A stretch of DNA of 64,000 bases from Pisaster brevispinus (lineage: Eukaryota; Echinodermata; Asteroidea; Forcipulatida; Asteriidae): positions 20,244,742 to 20,308,741 of the forward strand of contig JAMKCF010000003.1 in assembly GCA_023634235.1 (NCBI GenBank), written 5' to 3'. Every line of letters starts with the position of its first letter. The first letter of the stretch is position 1. Made by a program: the position numbers and the translations under genes. Below the pieces are notes generated by a model. That model made no database searches and was not told where the DNA came from. It saw nothing but the letters and a program-made list of their open reading frames with translations. Of this stretch, positions 9,618 through 21,360 are shown piece by piece.

Positions 9618-11626
9618 GTGAGAAATCGTTAATTGTTTATTTATTTATTTATTGTTTTTTATTACACAATCCAACAGCACACTTACTAATAATAAGGTGA
9701 ATTTTAAACAGGAAAATCATACACACATATAGAACGTTGATAAGTATGACATTGCTGAACCATGACAAGACCTACGGCAGTTCATTAATTCGAGTTTTAA
9801 TACTTGTTTTAGATTGACTCAAAATATCACTATTTTTTCGAGAACAGAATTATTGACCCTTTGAACGACGCACCGCCCACTTACACGCGCCTATCCTGTC
9901 CCCCAAACAGAAGCATCTGTCAAGATCACATACATACGGGACATTTTTGTGTTATAGTTCAGTCCAGTGTGATTAATTTTATCTTCTGTAGGGCCTACTC
10001 GAACAAATCACGTTTGGAAATAGAAATGTAATTTGTTTGTTTTGCAATTTAATTATTTCGTGATTTTCTTCTTTTTTTAAAGGGTTTTCCTACACAATTC
10101 ATCATTTAATTTACCATCATTGGGTCAATATTTCCTGAAAATTCAGAAAAAAATACATGAAAACGAGAGCACTGAGTAAAACAAAAGACCCCCAAAGATG
10201 ACTCCGAGTCTGATACGCCATGGAAGTGCAGCGATTTGTTTCGATAGGTGTCTCATGAGTTGATGTACACTGCAGCCATCTTTGTCAGACTCCCATAGTA
10301 TTAAGCTAGGAGAAACTGGCTGTGCAGTTCTCTGTGGTTGTTTTATTGACTCTGTAAATTGGTGAGCAGAGTCTTGTTGGTTCGGCCCATTTCAGAATCA
10401 AGCTTAACCCAAGTTAAACATTACATTGAAAATGAACCAAACTTAAGTACAATATAAATCCCTTGGCCGCCATTTTAGCAAATCGCATAATACATAATGT
10501 ACAGCGAAAGAAAATTGCTTAGAAAATCAAAGGATAGCACAAATATGTTGATTTCAAGAAACACTAGAATTCCTACCTTCCTTTGATAACCAATGGCTGA
10601 AAGATTTAATAAATGTTGCAAAGTGATATATAAACAAGATTCGTATCCGTAAAGTGGTGAACAGGGCCCAATTTCATAGCGGCCGCTTTTGTGCTTACTG
10701 TGCTATTTCCATTTCATAGCGCTGCTAACCGTAAGCACACGCAAAGGCATGCTAACCTTCCGGTACTTAATGTATGAAAATAAAGGACGTAACAATGCAA
10801 ATCCATGGTGATCGCGCAAGCTGACCGCCTAATTTTCTTGCTAACCTGTGAAAAACGCTTACGCTCAAGCAAGTTTTTCTGCAATAGTTAGCACGAAAAA
10901 TTGCTTACCGTTAAGCAGCGCTATGAATTTGGGCCAAGAGTGCAGTTGAGAGTTTAGCTAATTTCAGAGTGACGCCCAGGTTAAGAGTTTGGCCATTTGC
11001 AGAGTGACGCCTGGATTATTCAACAGCGGGAAAGACAAATTGAAACGCAGGGGGCGCTTCGTAAATTCAAATGATAATGAGATGTTTAACAAAACGGTTT
11101 GAAATGATTATGCAAAGTTGGGAACAACATAAAGGATTCTACAATCAATAAACGGGGTGTTCTTTAAGCTACACCTGGGCCGTGACATACACAGTGACAC
11201 TGGTGGTTTTAATTCTCGATAAAGGAACCAGACTCTTTTCCTTCCAGCCTCAGTTTGGTTACATTGGTTTGGATGTAATAGGAAGTGAGGAAGTTCTCAT
11301 CTCTATTTCCCTCTGTTACAAACACGGTTTAACCAAAACAAGACCAAACTTGGCGCTTTAATTTCCCCCCTTCACCGTCTGAATTTTCGATTTCTTGGGA
11401 GAAAAAAAAGTTAAATTACCTTGGTTTTTCATCCGTTTGGGATCTTTCATCAGACCGCAGAAGATGCGACTGTGTTTGGGAAATTGACTTCCCAATCTTT
11501 CGTTATAACATGTTTCAAACTTTCCAGCAGAAATGCAAGATTCGTTGACATAAATTTTGATAAACCAATGTCAGCTAGCATAATGTTTGCATAATATCTT
11601 ATTTTGTATTGTGTTATCTTCAATAG
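9618..11626 (+). other. FReD gene 1, intron 2
   Basis: The intron runs from donor 'gtgaga' to acceptor 'cttcaatag'. It contains a MITE at 10664-10936 and no further exon I can support. It is highly similar to 58135-60409 in gene 2, apart from a block at 58693-58936 that is absent here. Confidence 0.7.
10664..10936. mobile_element. MITE family M1 (GGGCCCAATTTCATAGCG ends)
   Basis: About 270 bp with inverted ends 'gggcccaatttcatagcg' and 'cgctatgaatttgggcc'. Full copies are at 59443-59716 (the duplicated locus) and 44715-46038 (interrupted by a nested element), with a partial one at about 46036-46214. It has no ORF. The ends resemble those of family M2 but the interior differs. Confidence 0.75.
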
Positions 11627-12006
11627 ATACCCCGACCAATGAGCCAACCACGAGAACTTACCTGCCAACTACGACCTCTGACCCGCCAACTACGACCATG
11701 GACCCGCCATCTACGACCACGTACCCGCCATCTACGACCACGTACCCGCAAACTACGACCACGTACCCGCCAACTACGACCACGAACCCGCCATCTACGA
11801 CCACGTACCAGCCAACTACAACCACTGACCCGCCAACTACACCCACTGCACCACAAACCACGACCACCAAGCCCAGCCACCCTGACTGCCAGGCCTTGTT
11901 TGACGCTGGTCACACCCAGAGTGCTGTATACAACATCACCCCAGCTCAGTATCCCGACGGCCTGGAGGTCTACTGTGACATGACGACGGACTCAAAGGGA
12001 TGGATT
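11627..12006 (+). CDS. FReD protein 1, exon 3 (Thr/Pro stalk and start of fibrinogen-like domain)
   Basis: The acceptor 'caatag|at' completes an Asp codon begun by the last base of exon 2, and the donor is 'att|gtaag' (phase 0). It encodes a stalk of about eleven seven-residue units of the type TTTxxPP, likely O-glycosylated. The start of the fibrinogen-related domain follows, with the first two conserved Cys: HPDCQALFDAG and LEVYCDMTTDSKGWI. The YCDM..GGW-like pattern is the standard FReD N-terminus. A sequon (YNIT) is present. The stalk has three units fewer than in gene 2, while the domain part differs by only two residues. Confidence 0.88.
11655..11868 (+). repeat. 21-bp coding minisatellite (stalk), short allele
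   Basis: Tandem 21-bp units of the type 'acgaccacgtacccgccatct', about 10-11 copies, translated as seven-residue Thr/Pro units. Units vary at a few positions (YPP, DPP, NPP, YQP). The long antisense ORFs here are only a by-product of the repeat. Confidence 0.9.
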
Positions 12007-12810
12007 GTAAGTTCTCTTTGCTCTTTTTATACTGATAATTCTAAACGAAATTGCGACGTCTTTTTGAGATACGCATTGGTCTTTTGGAACCTTTATTTGT
12101 ACTTTTGTACTCCTTTTTTTCAATATCTACTTCGGTCTCTCATCACTTTGACGCACTCTTTCGTTGTTTAGAGAATCCAGACCCAAATGTGTTTCTCTAT
12201 TAAAAACAAATCGGTGGTCACTTCTTGGGGGATGTAAAGTGCTCCGGGTTTTGGGAAATCGTCAGGATTTGGGGTGTCGTCAGTGTTTGGAGGCATTGTT
12301 AGGGTTAGGGGGCATCGTCAAGGTTTAGAGGCATCGTCAGAATGTTGGGTATCGTAACAGTACCTGGCTATCAATCGTGATCGGGATTTTCTCATAAAGC
12401 TGGTGAGATCTAAATATGATAATCTTAGACAACATCTTAGAAAGCTGAAACGGGTTACCTATCAAACTCCAACGTCCCTTAATACATTGATCATTGATGC
12501 ATCTACTGCCGACAACTATTAACACATTGTTTGTTTGTTTGTTGGGGTGTTGGGGTGTTTGTTTGTTTGTTTGTTTGTTTGTTTGTTGGGGGTGTTGGGG
12601 TGCTTGTTTGTTTGTTTGTTTGTTTGTTACGGGGTGTTTCTTCTTCTTCTTCTTCTTCTTCTTTTTTGGGGGTGATAACAATTGCAAACTGTTTTAATCT
12701 TTCGTAGACTATTTGCTCTCCTGTGTTTGAATTTTAATTTTATAACTTCTTGAAATTCCTTTGAAAATGCTTCCATTACCTAATAATATATGTCGTTGTT
12801 TTTTAATCAG
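12007..12810 (+). other. FReD gene 1, intron 3
   Basis: Runs from donor 'gtaagt' to acceptor 'ttttaatcag'. It contains microsatellites at 12525-12665. The first 350 or so bases look identical to intron 3 of gene 2, and the remainder differs at only a handful of positions outside the microsatellites. Confidence 0.8.
12525..12665. repeat. (TTTG)n with G-rich interruptions and (CTT)n microsatellites
   Basis: Blocks of 'tttg' are separated by 'ttggggtgttggggtg', then a 'cttcttcttctt' run. The same arrangement with different lengths lies at 61375-61523. Confidence 0.92.
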
Positions 12811-13087
12811 GTATTCCAGCGACGCATGGACGGGACGGTGAATTTCACCCGCAGCTGGGCTGAGTATAGGGATGGTTTCGGTGACAAGGACGGGGAGTTC
12901 TGGTTGGGGAACGAGATCCTCCGTCGTCTCACTGAACCCGTAGATGGGGAGCAGGGATGGGAGATGAGGGTGGATCTAAATGTGGCTGGTAGAACGCTTC
13001 TGCTGTCTGGGTTGTATGCTGATTTTCATGTCGATGCAGAGAACTACACTCTTCATGTTGGTGCGTTTACAGATCTGACAACTATGG
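12811..13087 (+). CDS. FReD protein 1, exon 4 (central fibrinogen-like domain)
   Basis: Exon of 277 nt with acceptor 'aatcag|gta' (phase 0) and donor 'atgg|gtaagt' (phase 1). It encodes VFQRRMDGTVNFTRSW, then the FReD signature FWLGNE with a following RRLT, and ENYTLHVGAF. The sequence matches the central part of fibrinogen-related domains (W..Y..GFG....EFWLGN). Two N-glycosylation sequons (NFT, NYT) are present. Against gene 2 there are six nucleotide differences and every one replaces an amino acid. Confidence 0.92.
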
Positions 13088-14089
13088 GTAAGTAAGCTGT
13101 TACACAGTATGTAACAATTCGAATGTGTTCAGTGAGCTATTACAGACGAACACGTGGTAGGAGATTCTGTTCCCCGGAAATTCTGTCCACCACACGGCGA
13201 AGCATTTTAATGTGTTTTTTCTGGTAGCGCCCTCCTTTGACTCGACTTCCTTCAATCCTTGTTAATTTGGGGGACACACACACACCGGGGAACAAAATCT
13301 CCCGTGGTACATTAAAACGGGATATCTACAATAACAACTTAGGCTTATATAATGAATAAACGCGCGTCAATAATCGATCTCTAAAATAACTTACCACTTG
13401 TATTCCTTGTCAATGCTGTATCTCGCGGTGATTGTCCGGGATGGGACCTCATTTTGCATCCCCCATCCAGAACTTTCCATTCCCGCAAATTCAGCTCATT
13501 ATCCACCCCCCCTTTTCCGTCACGGATTTATGCCACCGCCCCCTTCCTTTAAAGGTAGGGTCATGGATTGGTTTTTGTCATTGTATTGCCGGTTTATGGG
13601 CAGAATTATAGAGAAAGATACGATAAAAGTCACATTGCAAAGTTTCAGCTGAATACAGTGCCATCTTGCTGAGAAAACAGCAGGAAACTGTCCCGGTATT
13701 TTCACACGAACGTCAAATCCATCCACGTTTCGCGAGGTGACAGCGGGTACCAACCAAATCTCTGGCAGCAGCGTTCACGAACGCCAACGCCAACACTCAG
13801 AAATCAAAAAATGGTTCATGGCGAATCGTTTCTCAGATTCAAATGTTTTGGGGTGCAAATTACCCAAACCAAATTACCTCGAAAGGGAAGCCTTTCTCAA
13901 AAACAATGTATACTATCAACATTTGCAGTGCTTCCCAAGTAAGTTTTATGGTCATTATTTTAGTTACCATCATGATTATAACTACTAAAATTGCTCTGAA
14001 CTGACAGATCAATATCAACTTTTTGTTACACGGCAATTATCTGAGCATAAGGGACTTGACATACTCTCTATTCAATGAGCTGAGCGTAT

Positions 14090-14330
14090 AGACTGAGCAA
14101 GTTTCGCGCGTATTCGAACTTCCGGGACCAAGTTGGCCCCAACCATTGAGTTTTACGTGTGCGTGGTTTTGTTTCTTCAAAGGCGTTAGAACGTAGTTTA
14201 TGGCAATACAAATTATATCATTAGTAAAATGTAGCCACGGAATAAATAAACAATGAAATAAATCTAACAAATCAACAAACAAACAAATACCGAGAATAAG
14301 ACTTGATATCCGTTTCCGGTCGCTTGTAAA
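14090..14330 (-). repeat. Dispersed repeat R2, inverted copy
   Basis: Contains 'tcgcgcgtattcgaacttcc' and 'gggaccaagttggcccc'. Related copies lie at 15430-15700 (+), 46495-46725 (-), 62950-63180 (-, the duplicated locus), and a fragment at 29790-29850 ('tttgggaccactttggtccc'). Confidence 0.65.
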
Positions 14331-15429
14331 CAATTCAGAATTGTTGCCCGACTAACGATCATGCTATCATTAAACCTATGTAATTGTCGCACAAATTCGG
14401 GCGTGATTGGCAAATGGGGTTTCTAAGAAATAAACATCCTTGTCCCAAGTTATGTATAATTTATCAAAAGTTATCAAATTATGTGTATTACTTAGACATT
14501 CAAATTGTAATTATAATAATTTGTTATGTGTGTTTTTATTTTCAAGAGTTTACAAAAAAATAAAGTCTTCGTTCGAGTTGTTTTCTCGTTTCCGACACGC
14601 GCTTCAACGTCCGAGCATCAATCTTGAAAAATGTCCCTACACCTCTCGGAAAATAGGACCATTTATTTCTGGCCCGTTTCATCCAAAATCATCCAAAATA
14701 CCTCAAGTTGGAGGTCAACAACCTCCAGGTCACAATTGGGCACAATTTTCGCACTGTATCTATTTTCTTGGGCTCTCAAATCTGTCTAGAATAGAATATG
14801 TTGAGTACCTACACAAAATTAATGAGGCCGACGCTCTGTTTACTCCCTATTTAGTGGGATGCACCCTAGCTCTGTTTTCAGACGTGAACCAACAGTTGAC
14901 AATCTCGTTCCCAGCTTGTGTCTTTATTTATGTCGTCATGCTTAATTTGTTATCATGACGTACGATGTTGCAGGCAATCTTAATGGTTCTGCGACTCGCG
15001 AAAGCCCTCCCGGTGGTGATTGGGGACCATTACGTTCCTCTCTCGAGCATCCTGATGCAGAGCAAACAGTTAACTGTCGTCTTGAAGGTTAATCTTAATA
15101 GACTGTGCAAGTCTCGCACATATCGAAAACGAGAAAACGACGTACCTGAACGACGACCATATTTTTCCATGCAACTGTTTAAATTCTATTTTAAACAAAA
15201 ATCTTGAAAATAAAAATACTACAACAATTTGTTTATAAATAAAATTTCAATTTGTATACAATACAAAACGATTTTTTCAATTTAACATTGATTGAAACAA
15301 AATGTTAAACTTGGGACCATACTAGATACGTAGAGAAACCCCCATTCACCCATCACGTCCAAATTTGTGCTTACATAGGGTAATTATAACATGAACGTCA
15401 GTTGGGGAACATTCTTTTTTCTTTTCTTT

Positions 15430-15700
15430 TTTAAAATTTGAACCGGAAACAGAGGTCAAGTCTTATTCTAAGTTTTTTTTTACTTTACTTCATCTATTCT
15501 CAGGTTTTTCTATGTATTTACACATTTTATTTTCCTATCATTTATTTCATGGCTGAATTTTACTTTCCAAGCAACTCAATATTTTGCATAGCCATAAACT
15601 ATGTTAAACTACAGTTTTTGAAGAAACCGAATCACGCACATGTAAAACTCGATATTGTTGGGGCCAACTTGGTCCCGGAATATCAAAAAATACACGCGAG
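15430..15700 (+). repeat. Dispersed repeat R2, direct copy
   Basis: Contains 'ccggaaacagaggtcaag', 'gccataaactatg' and 'ggggccaacttggtcccgg', the reverse complements of blocks in the 14090-14330 copy. The two could fold into a long imperfect stem within intron 4. Confidence 0.62.
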
Positions 15701-15833
15701 ACTTCCACAGTCTTTTGCCGATGATAATTACTTTTCTTTTCAAATTTTGTTGGAACTTTATTTTGTGTATCGTCCATTTTATAGAACTAATTAAAAACCG
15801 TCAAGTCATTATTACATTATGCTTTTGTTTCAG

Positions 15834-16156
15834 AGGATGCTCTGTCCACTGCCCCTGAACCACCATCCAACGGACAGCCCTTCTCGACGTACGATCGTGA
15901 CAACGATGCCGAACCCTCTCTGAACTGCGCCGATGAGTTGAAGGGAGGTTGGTGGTTCAATCGATGCACAGTGGATGATGATGATGAAGCCGGGCCTCAC
16001 GGTAACCTGAACGGCGAGTATTCTCAGACATCCGATCCCTGGGTGTACGGCCGCGGCATCGTGTGGGGCTTCATCGACAAGAAAATAACGCGCAGTGAAA
16101 TGAAAATGCGTCGAGTCCCCTTAAAGGTTCCCAGTGAATCAGAGCTTTATATCTGA
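15834..16156 (+). CDS. FReD protein 1, exon 5 (C-terminal fibrinogen-like domain, stop)
   Basis: The acceptor 'tttcag|ag' completes a Glu codon. The exon encodes FSTYDRDND (the calcium-binding and STYD landmark of FReDs), NCADELKGGWWF with Cys 3, FNRC with Cys 4, NLNGEY, and a divergent C-terminus GIVWGFIDKK...MKMRRVPL, ending at TGA 16154-16156. The canonical pattern is GGWWY..C..SNLNG, so the domain is complete. An acidic DDDDE insert follows Cys 4. The protein is predicted to be secreted and lectin-like; ligand unknown. The counterpart in gene 2 lies beyond base 64000. Confidence 0.92.
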
Positions 16157-17593
16157 ATGGAAATGTTTTAAAAGAAAACAAATTCAACGCTGTTTTCGGG
16201 ATACTACTCAGATTTAAAAATTTATATATACTCAGATTTCATTGGCGATCTTAATGTCATCCTCACTGGACTATTAATGCTACTTTTGAGAGGAAATATC
16301 AAATTATATTGAAATTTTTAAGACCCAAGTAATATTATGAAAAAAAAGTTTCTGAATGCTGAAATATCATTCTCATCAGTCAGGGGAAAAAATCCTAATA
16401 CGATACCGAAAAACCGAACAGTCATATTGATCGAATATTGTACTCTTATAAAAGCTATATCTGTGAACAAAGTATATCCCAACATAGTATTCGACTCGCT
16501 TAAACCCGAGTTTTACTTGAAATGTTAAACTCAAAATTATAAATGCCTAAATTTCAGTTTGTATGCCAGTCGTTAAACATTGTATTTCTGTTTTTCGGTT
16601 TTAGCCCACGCTATTCGGATGTAAAGAGTAATTTTGGTTTAGGAGTTTTCAACTTCCGACTTGAACCGTAAATCAAGGTCGAATGGGGTCACGTTCTATG
16701 TTGCGTTCGTTAAACTTTTAACAGTCTGTCCGGAAAATTATTCTCTGAAGGAAAAACCGAAGGCAAACTTTGACCTTGGGTTGCGGCCTGAAGTACATCA
16801 GGGTGCCAATTTTAACGCATGCGTTCGCCCTTCCGTTCGTCTGTACCATGACATGGCGAGTTAAATTTTCTTGCTCAATCCTTTTTTCGCATATTTCGCT
16901 CCCCCTTGATATCGAGAAAAGCATCTCTAATCACGAATAAAGTTTTTGAGTAAAGAGCACGACATTCTGCATCATTTGTATAACTTTAATAATTCCGCAC
17001 TGCACAGTAGGCTATCGTAACACACAATGAATCTGATTACCAACTAAATAATTGTTTTACTTGTTGGTGATTTTCATAGGGCTGCCTAAGCGTTAAACGT
17101 AGCTAAGCCCCTTATTACGCTTACATGTACCACATTAAGGTTACCAGCCAAAATGTTATGTCACATTGTAATATTTGTGACTGGTATCCAGCATTTTTGC
17201 TAAGCAGAAACGTATAAAGCAGTATTGCCTGCTTAAGCAGCCCTGGTGAGAAAAGCAACAACTAAACAGTTACGTTTTTGTCACGTTTTTTGCACTGGTT
17301 CGTATAAAGCTTATTTTGATCGTTTGCGGCCACTGAAATAAGCAATGGTGGTTTTCAGGGTGCTCCAAATGCTGTTTCCTTGACCGCAGTGTTCAGCTGG
17401 AAACATCTCCCAAGATGATTGCTACTGGTGTGAACTTTGTAATAAATGAACTTTCAGATTGATTCTGTAAACCAATTGTATTTTCTATAATTATTTACCC
17501 CGATCTTGATCTTCAAGACCATATTATGGGTTCGTGGTAAAGTCAAGGGCGTGTCCATAAATATCGAACAGCTACATAACTTACCTACATCCA
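16157..17593 (+). other. 3' region of FReD gene 1
   Basis: No further exon is seen. A possible polyadenylation signal AATAAA lies at 16936-16941, about 780 nt after the stop. A degenerate M2-like MITE is visible at about 17075-17260 ('aaggttaccagccaaaat', 'gctaagcagaaac'). Confidence 0.45.
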
Positions 17594-17789
17594 GGGCTCA
17601 ATTTCATAAAGCTACTTAAGCACCAAAAGTAGCTAAGCACAACAAAAGTATGCTTACCAGAAGAAGTTTACCAGCCAAACTACCATGTCACATGTACAAT
17701 TTGTGACTGGTAGCCTGCTCATTTCTGTTTTTTAGCAGACAATTGTTAAACAACATTTTCTGCTTAAGCAGTTATACGAACTTGGGCCC
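17594..17789. mobile_element. MITE family M2 (GGGCCCAATTTCATAAAGC ends)
   Basis: About 195 bp, starting 'gggctcaatttcataaagc' and ending 'gttatacgaacttgggccc', with internal 'taccagccaa' and 'tgactggtag' blocks. Same family as 21075-21268, 46215-46408, 33082-33274 (reverse) and partial copies at 24590-24692 and 25872-25992. Confidence 0.7.
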
Positions 17790-17910
17790 AGGTCTCAGTC
17801 AGACAGAAAACGACCACAACGTGTCGATGTGAGCTCAGTGAGCTCCATATTGTAAAGTTTGCAGATCACGCACTATTGTCCTGTGGCTTAGGGCAAATTT
17901 TTGGCAAAAA

Positions 17911-18279
17911 CGTGACACGCTGATATTAAAGCACCAAATTTTGTACAGTTATTCTATAGGTCCCATAGAATCATTCAAAAGGGGGGTGCCCGGTTTGGGT
18001 AACCTTGGTCAAGGTCAGGCTGAGGTCAAAGTTCATGTGGTATTATTATACTGCCTATCAATTTTTCACCAATAGAGCCACTTCCGCATATCCTTAAAAC
18101 TTATAACAAATGACCACGCAGCTTCTATTTCAGACACTCAGGCAGAGCTATGTGGAAAAAGTTGATCCCTTTAGTTTACTGACCTGGAGAGGACAGACCG
18201 GGCACCCCCCTCTAATATGCTTCTATGGGACCCCTAAAACAAGTGTGCAAAGTTTGTTACTTTAATCCGGCGTGTCACG
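17911..18279. mobile_element. MITE with long (about 80 bp) terminal inverted repeats
   Basis: The left arm contains 'cgtgacacgctga', 'ggtcccatagaatcattc' and 'aggggggtgcccggt'. The right arm contains the reverse complements 'accgggcacccccct', 'cttctatgggacccc' and 'cgtgtcacg'. Similarity continues slightly beyond both ends given. Noncoding interior. I could not define the target duplication. Confidence 0.72.
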
Positions 18280-18569
18280 ATTTCGGTAAATTCCATTTGG
18301 TAACTAGGATGATCTCTGGACTGTAAGGCATAATAACTTGATACATAACGATCCTGTTTGATACGGCAGCTGTGTGTTGACATCGATGGCGGCGCTATTA
18401 TACTTCGTCCAATCATAGAGCAAGGAACAGCTCTATGGTCCAATGACGTAGTTGGGGGTCATGTGTGTATCATTATTTGCACATCAGCAGATTTGAGTTT
18501 GGGCAGCAAAAACCTCTCAAAACGTTGCATTTTCAAAAAGTCTTCTTCGAATACTAAATTGGTGTTTTA

Positions 18570-18725
18570 AAGTCGTATAGAGTTTATGCACATGACGTCA
18601 TTTATGTAGGGCGCCCTCGCCTACAGGTCAAAAGAAGGTTGGAATCCTGGGGTTTTTTTTTTGTAGCCTGAACATCTGACATCACACCTCGAGGTTCGTA
18701 ACTAACGCCAAATACATGCCTTGAG
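18570..18725. repeat. Dispersed repeat fragments (37.7-kb type and R1 type)
   Basis: 'tatgcacatgacgtcat', 'tagggcgccctcgcc' and 'aggtcaaaagaaggttgg' match 37705-37770. From 18662 'gtagcctgaacatctgac' matches the start of R1. Confidence 0.6.
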
Positions 18726-21074
18726 CAGACGTGAAACAAGGAAAATGAACAAGCGTGACGAGAACAGACTACCCCGCGCCTTAATAGCAATGCTTAAAAC
18801 AAATAATGCAAATCCAATGGCCAATCATCACATCAGCTAATGAATGAACTCAAGAAAGTAACTCAACATGTAACATTATACAAGAGGTAAAAAGAAAACG
18901 ATGGAACTGGTCGGCCATATCCTCACCAATGTGTATTAACCGCCTTAACCTGGCAGCTCAAATGTCTAAGGAAGATTGGTAGACCTTAAACAACTTGGAG
19001 AACAACGATAGAGAAAGACAGAAACCAGGCCCACGAAGCTTGGGGCAGTTTTGATTCTTTTTAGATCACCTCTACTAGTCTTGATTCGCATCGCTCCTGT
19101 GTTCTTTATTCACAATACATTGCCAACGGAGGACGCTATCGAAATAAAGAACAAAGGAGCATCGAGTTATGTCTCTTCTCGACATTTCACGACTTGTGTA
19201 AACGTAATAGACCATTGAGGTTCCTCCATATAGACTTAGTTTATAACTTGGCTGAGAAGTCATTGTGCTCAGTGGTTATATAACTCCCTTAATATCCTTT
19301 GCCTTATTTACCGATGCAATTACTTCTTGTGAGGAATGTTCAAGCAAGCAGGCGTATTATTATTATTAAGAATCCCCTCGCCTTTGTCCACTTACTTCAG
19401 GCTCTCGCCATGCATGGTGTACGCTCATCTCCTCAATATCATTCTAAGAGTACCTTTCCCGCCTGCCACTCCCATTTTATATTATTTCTGAATTATACTC
19501 GGTTTTTTTTTTTTTTTTGCCGTTCTATCTTTTCCACTTTTCCTTCTACACGCTTGTCATGCTGTAACTGCTACTCATGTAGTATGCAAGTACATTGGAC
19601 CAGAAACTGCCCCTAGATTGCCGGCACATCGAGATCAAGATACATCACTCTCATCAACTTGCAGTTCCCATCCGGAAGAAACGCCCCTGGTAAGCCCCTC
19701 TGCCTCATCGAACCCCCCATGCCCTCGATCGTCGCCACTACCACAGAAATGTCTAAAGACTCTGAATGTCCAACCACATCATAAACAGGACAGCAGTGGT
19801 AATTATATTATTTGTCTCGGTAATACTGATTAATTCAGCGATATATCTTGCAATTACCAATATAAGTAATTGAAAAGCAATAATTACAATAAAATATTAA
19901 AATTGCACAGTGAATTCTGGAGTTACATTGGTGCTCATCAGGGCATTGTCGATATTTAACGAAGGTTACCGAATTTGGTTTTTACTCAATAGACAACTTG
20001 TTGACACCATCTTTGTCTTGTCCCCTGTCAGCCCTATCAATCATGACTACTTATTTTCAAAGTGCAAAAAACAAACAAAAACAAAAAAAAGTTGCTATTT
20101 TCTTTCCAGCCTCGGTTTGGTGACATTGGTTTGAATGAGAGTTAAATAAGATGGCTGCACCGTGATTAAGGTCTATATCCGCCGTCCACAATTTATTGTA
20201 TCTGCTTAACGACAATTCCAACTTTGTCACTGAAGCGATTTTAAAATTACTTTCATCCAACAGAATAAAAGAACTTGGTTTACTCTCGTATGTGACCAGT
20301 CCCCCTTCGGTGGTTTGCCAAAGTTCCAAAAAGAAGCGTTTGATTTTAGATTTAATCCAGTTGATCGAACAAAATGTGCAGAAGGAAAGATCACTTCATG
20401 AAAGTGGAAAATGGGTTTATATTTTTTTAATTCGAATTCTCTCTTGTTTTCCTTTGATTTAAAATCTGGGTAATTATCATGTTGATATTGCACCAAAGTA
20501 TCAGAAGGTTTTTTTTCGAATTGTCTTTGGGTATTAACGGTTTGCGAAGACAATGGTTCTCCTTCGGACTTATTTCTGCGCCATTTATTTTCAGTATTCT
20601 TTAGCTGCTATGTGCTTAGATGATGGATTTATAGTTGTTATTCGTGCCAATCTTTCTCAAGACAATCGCCTAAAACTAGCCACATAGGAATCTGCACATG
20701 TAAGTTCTGATCTATTGGACGCAGGATTTTACTTACAACGTAAACAAAAGTAAGGAATGAATTTCTGGCTTCAAAATGTATATTCATTCCAACTCATCAT
20801 GGCTCTGCTTACCGCCGAATTATGCGCTTGTGATCACAAATCTTCGCTTACAGGACTGGGTATGCGCCGATTTTTTTCGCTACTGTGTAAGGCCGTATCC
20901 GAACTGGCGTCTACAGCTATGGCTACGACTGTTGCTAAGGGTGTCCTATACTTCAACGCATGATGAAGCGAAAATCTAGCCGTATCGAAGACTGTAGCCA
21001 CTAATTCGGACACGCAGCGAAGACCGCCTAGTAACGTGACACCGAGTACGCACGCGCACAAGCAAAAATTCCCC
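18726..21074. other. No gene recognised
   Basis: The segment at 19560-19833 is less AT-rich and encodes a Ser/Pro-rich stretch in one frame, but there is no homology I recognise and no convincing splice frame. At 20090-20135 a short block resembles 11236-11275 ('cagcctc(a/g)gtttggt'). The rest is unremarkable. Confidence 0.35.
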
Positions 21075-21268
21075 GGGCCCAATTTTATAAAGCCTGTAAG
21101 CACAAAAACTTGCTAAGCACAGAAAAATATTGCTTAGCAAAAACAGGTTACCAGCCAACATTCCATTAAGTTTACATTGTTGCCTCTGGTACCCCGCTCA
21201 TCTCTTTCTAAGTAAAGAAATTTGCCAAACAGATTTTTGCTGCTTAACAGCTTTATGAAATTGGGCCC
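21075..21268. mobile_element. MITE family M2
   Basis: Clean 194-bp copy: 'gggcccaattttataaagcc' at the left, 'gctttatgaaattgggccc' at the right, with 'ttaccagccaacattcc' inside. A further degenerate piece continues to about 21360. Confidence 0.75.
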
Positions 21269-21360
21269 TGCTAACCTGTGGAATACGCTTGACATAAGCG
21301 CGGAATTTTCTGCTTCCGTACCCGCCGATTACTTACGGTAAGCAAAGCCATAAAGTAGGG

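Larger units (their letters stand above)
13088..15833 (+). other. FReD gene 1, intron 4
   Basis: No exon is recognised. It holds two oppositely oriented copies of a dispersed repeat (14090-14330 minus and 15430-15700 plus). ORFs such as the one at 14440-14958 are not conserved in frame in the duplicated locus, so I treat them as chance. Confidence 0.7.

Noticed and set aside
11620..11983. Long ORFs in other frames of the stalk repeat (Arg/Val-rich, both strands); same at 60403-60829
   Set aside because: A 21-bp repeat keeps all frames open; only the Thr/Pro frame joins splice-compatible FReD exons.
14440..14958. 172-codon + strand ORF in FReD gene 1 intron 4
   Set aside because: The paralogous region 63290-63800 carries indels that break the frame, so it is not conserved.
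19560..19833. Ser/Pro-rich reading frame as a possible exon
   Set aside because: No splice sites in matching phase and no recognised family; composition alone is not enough.
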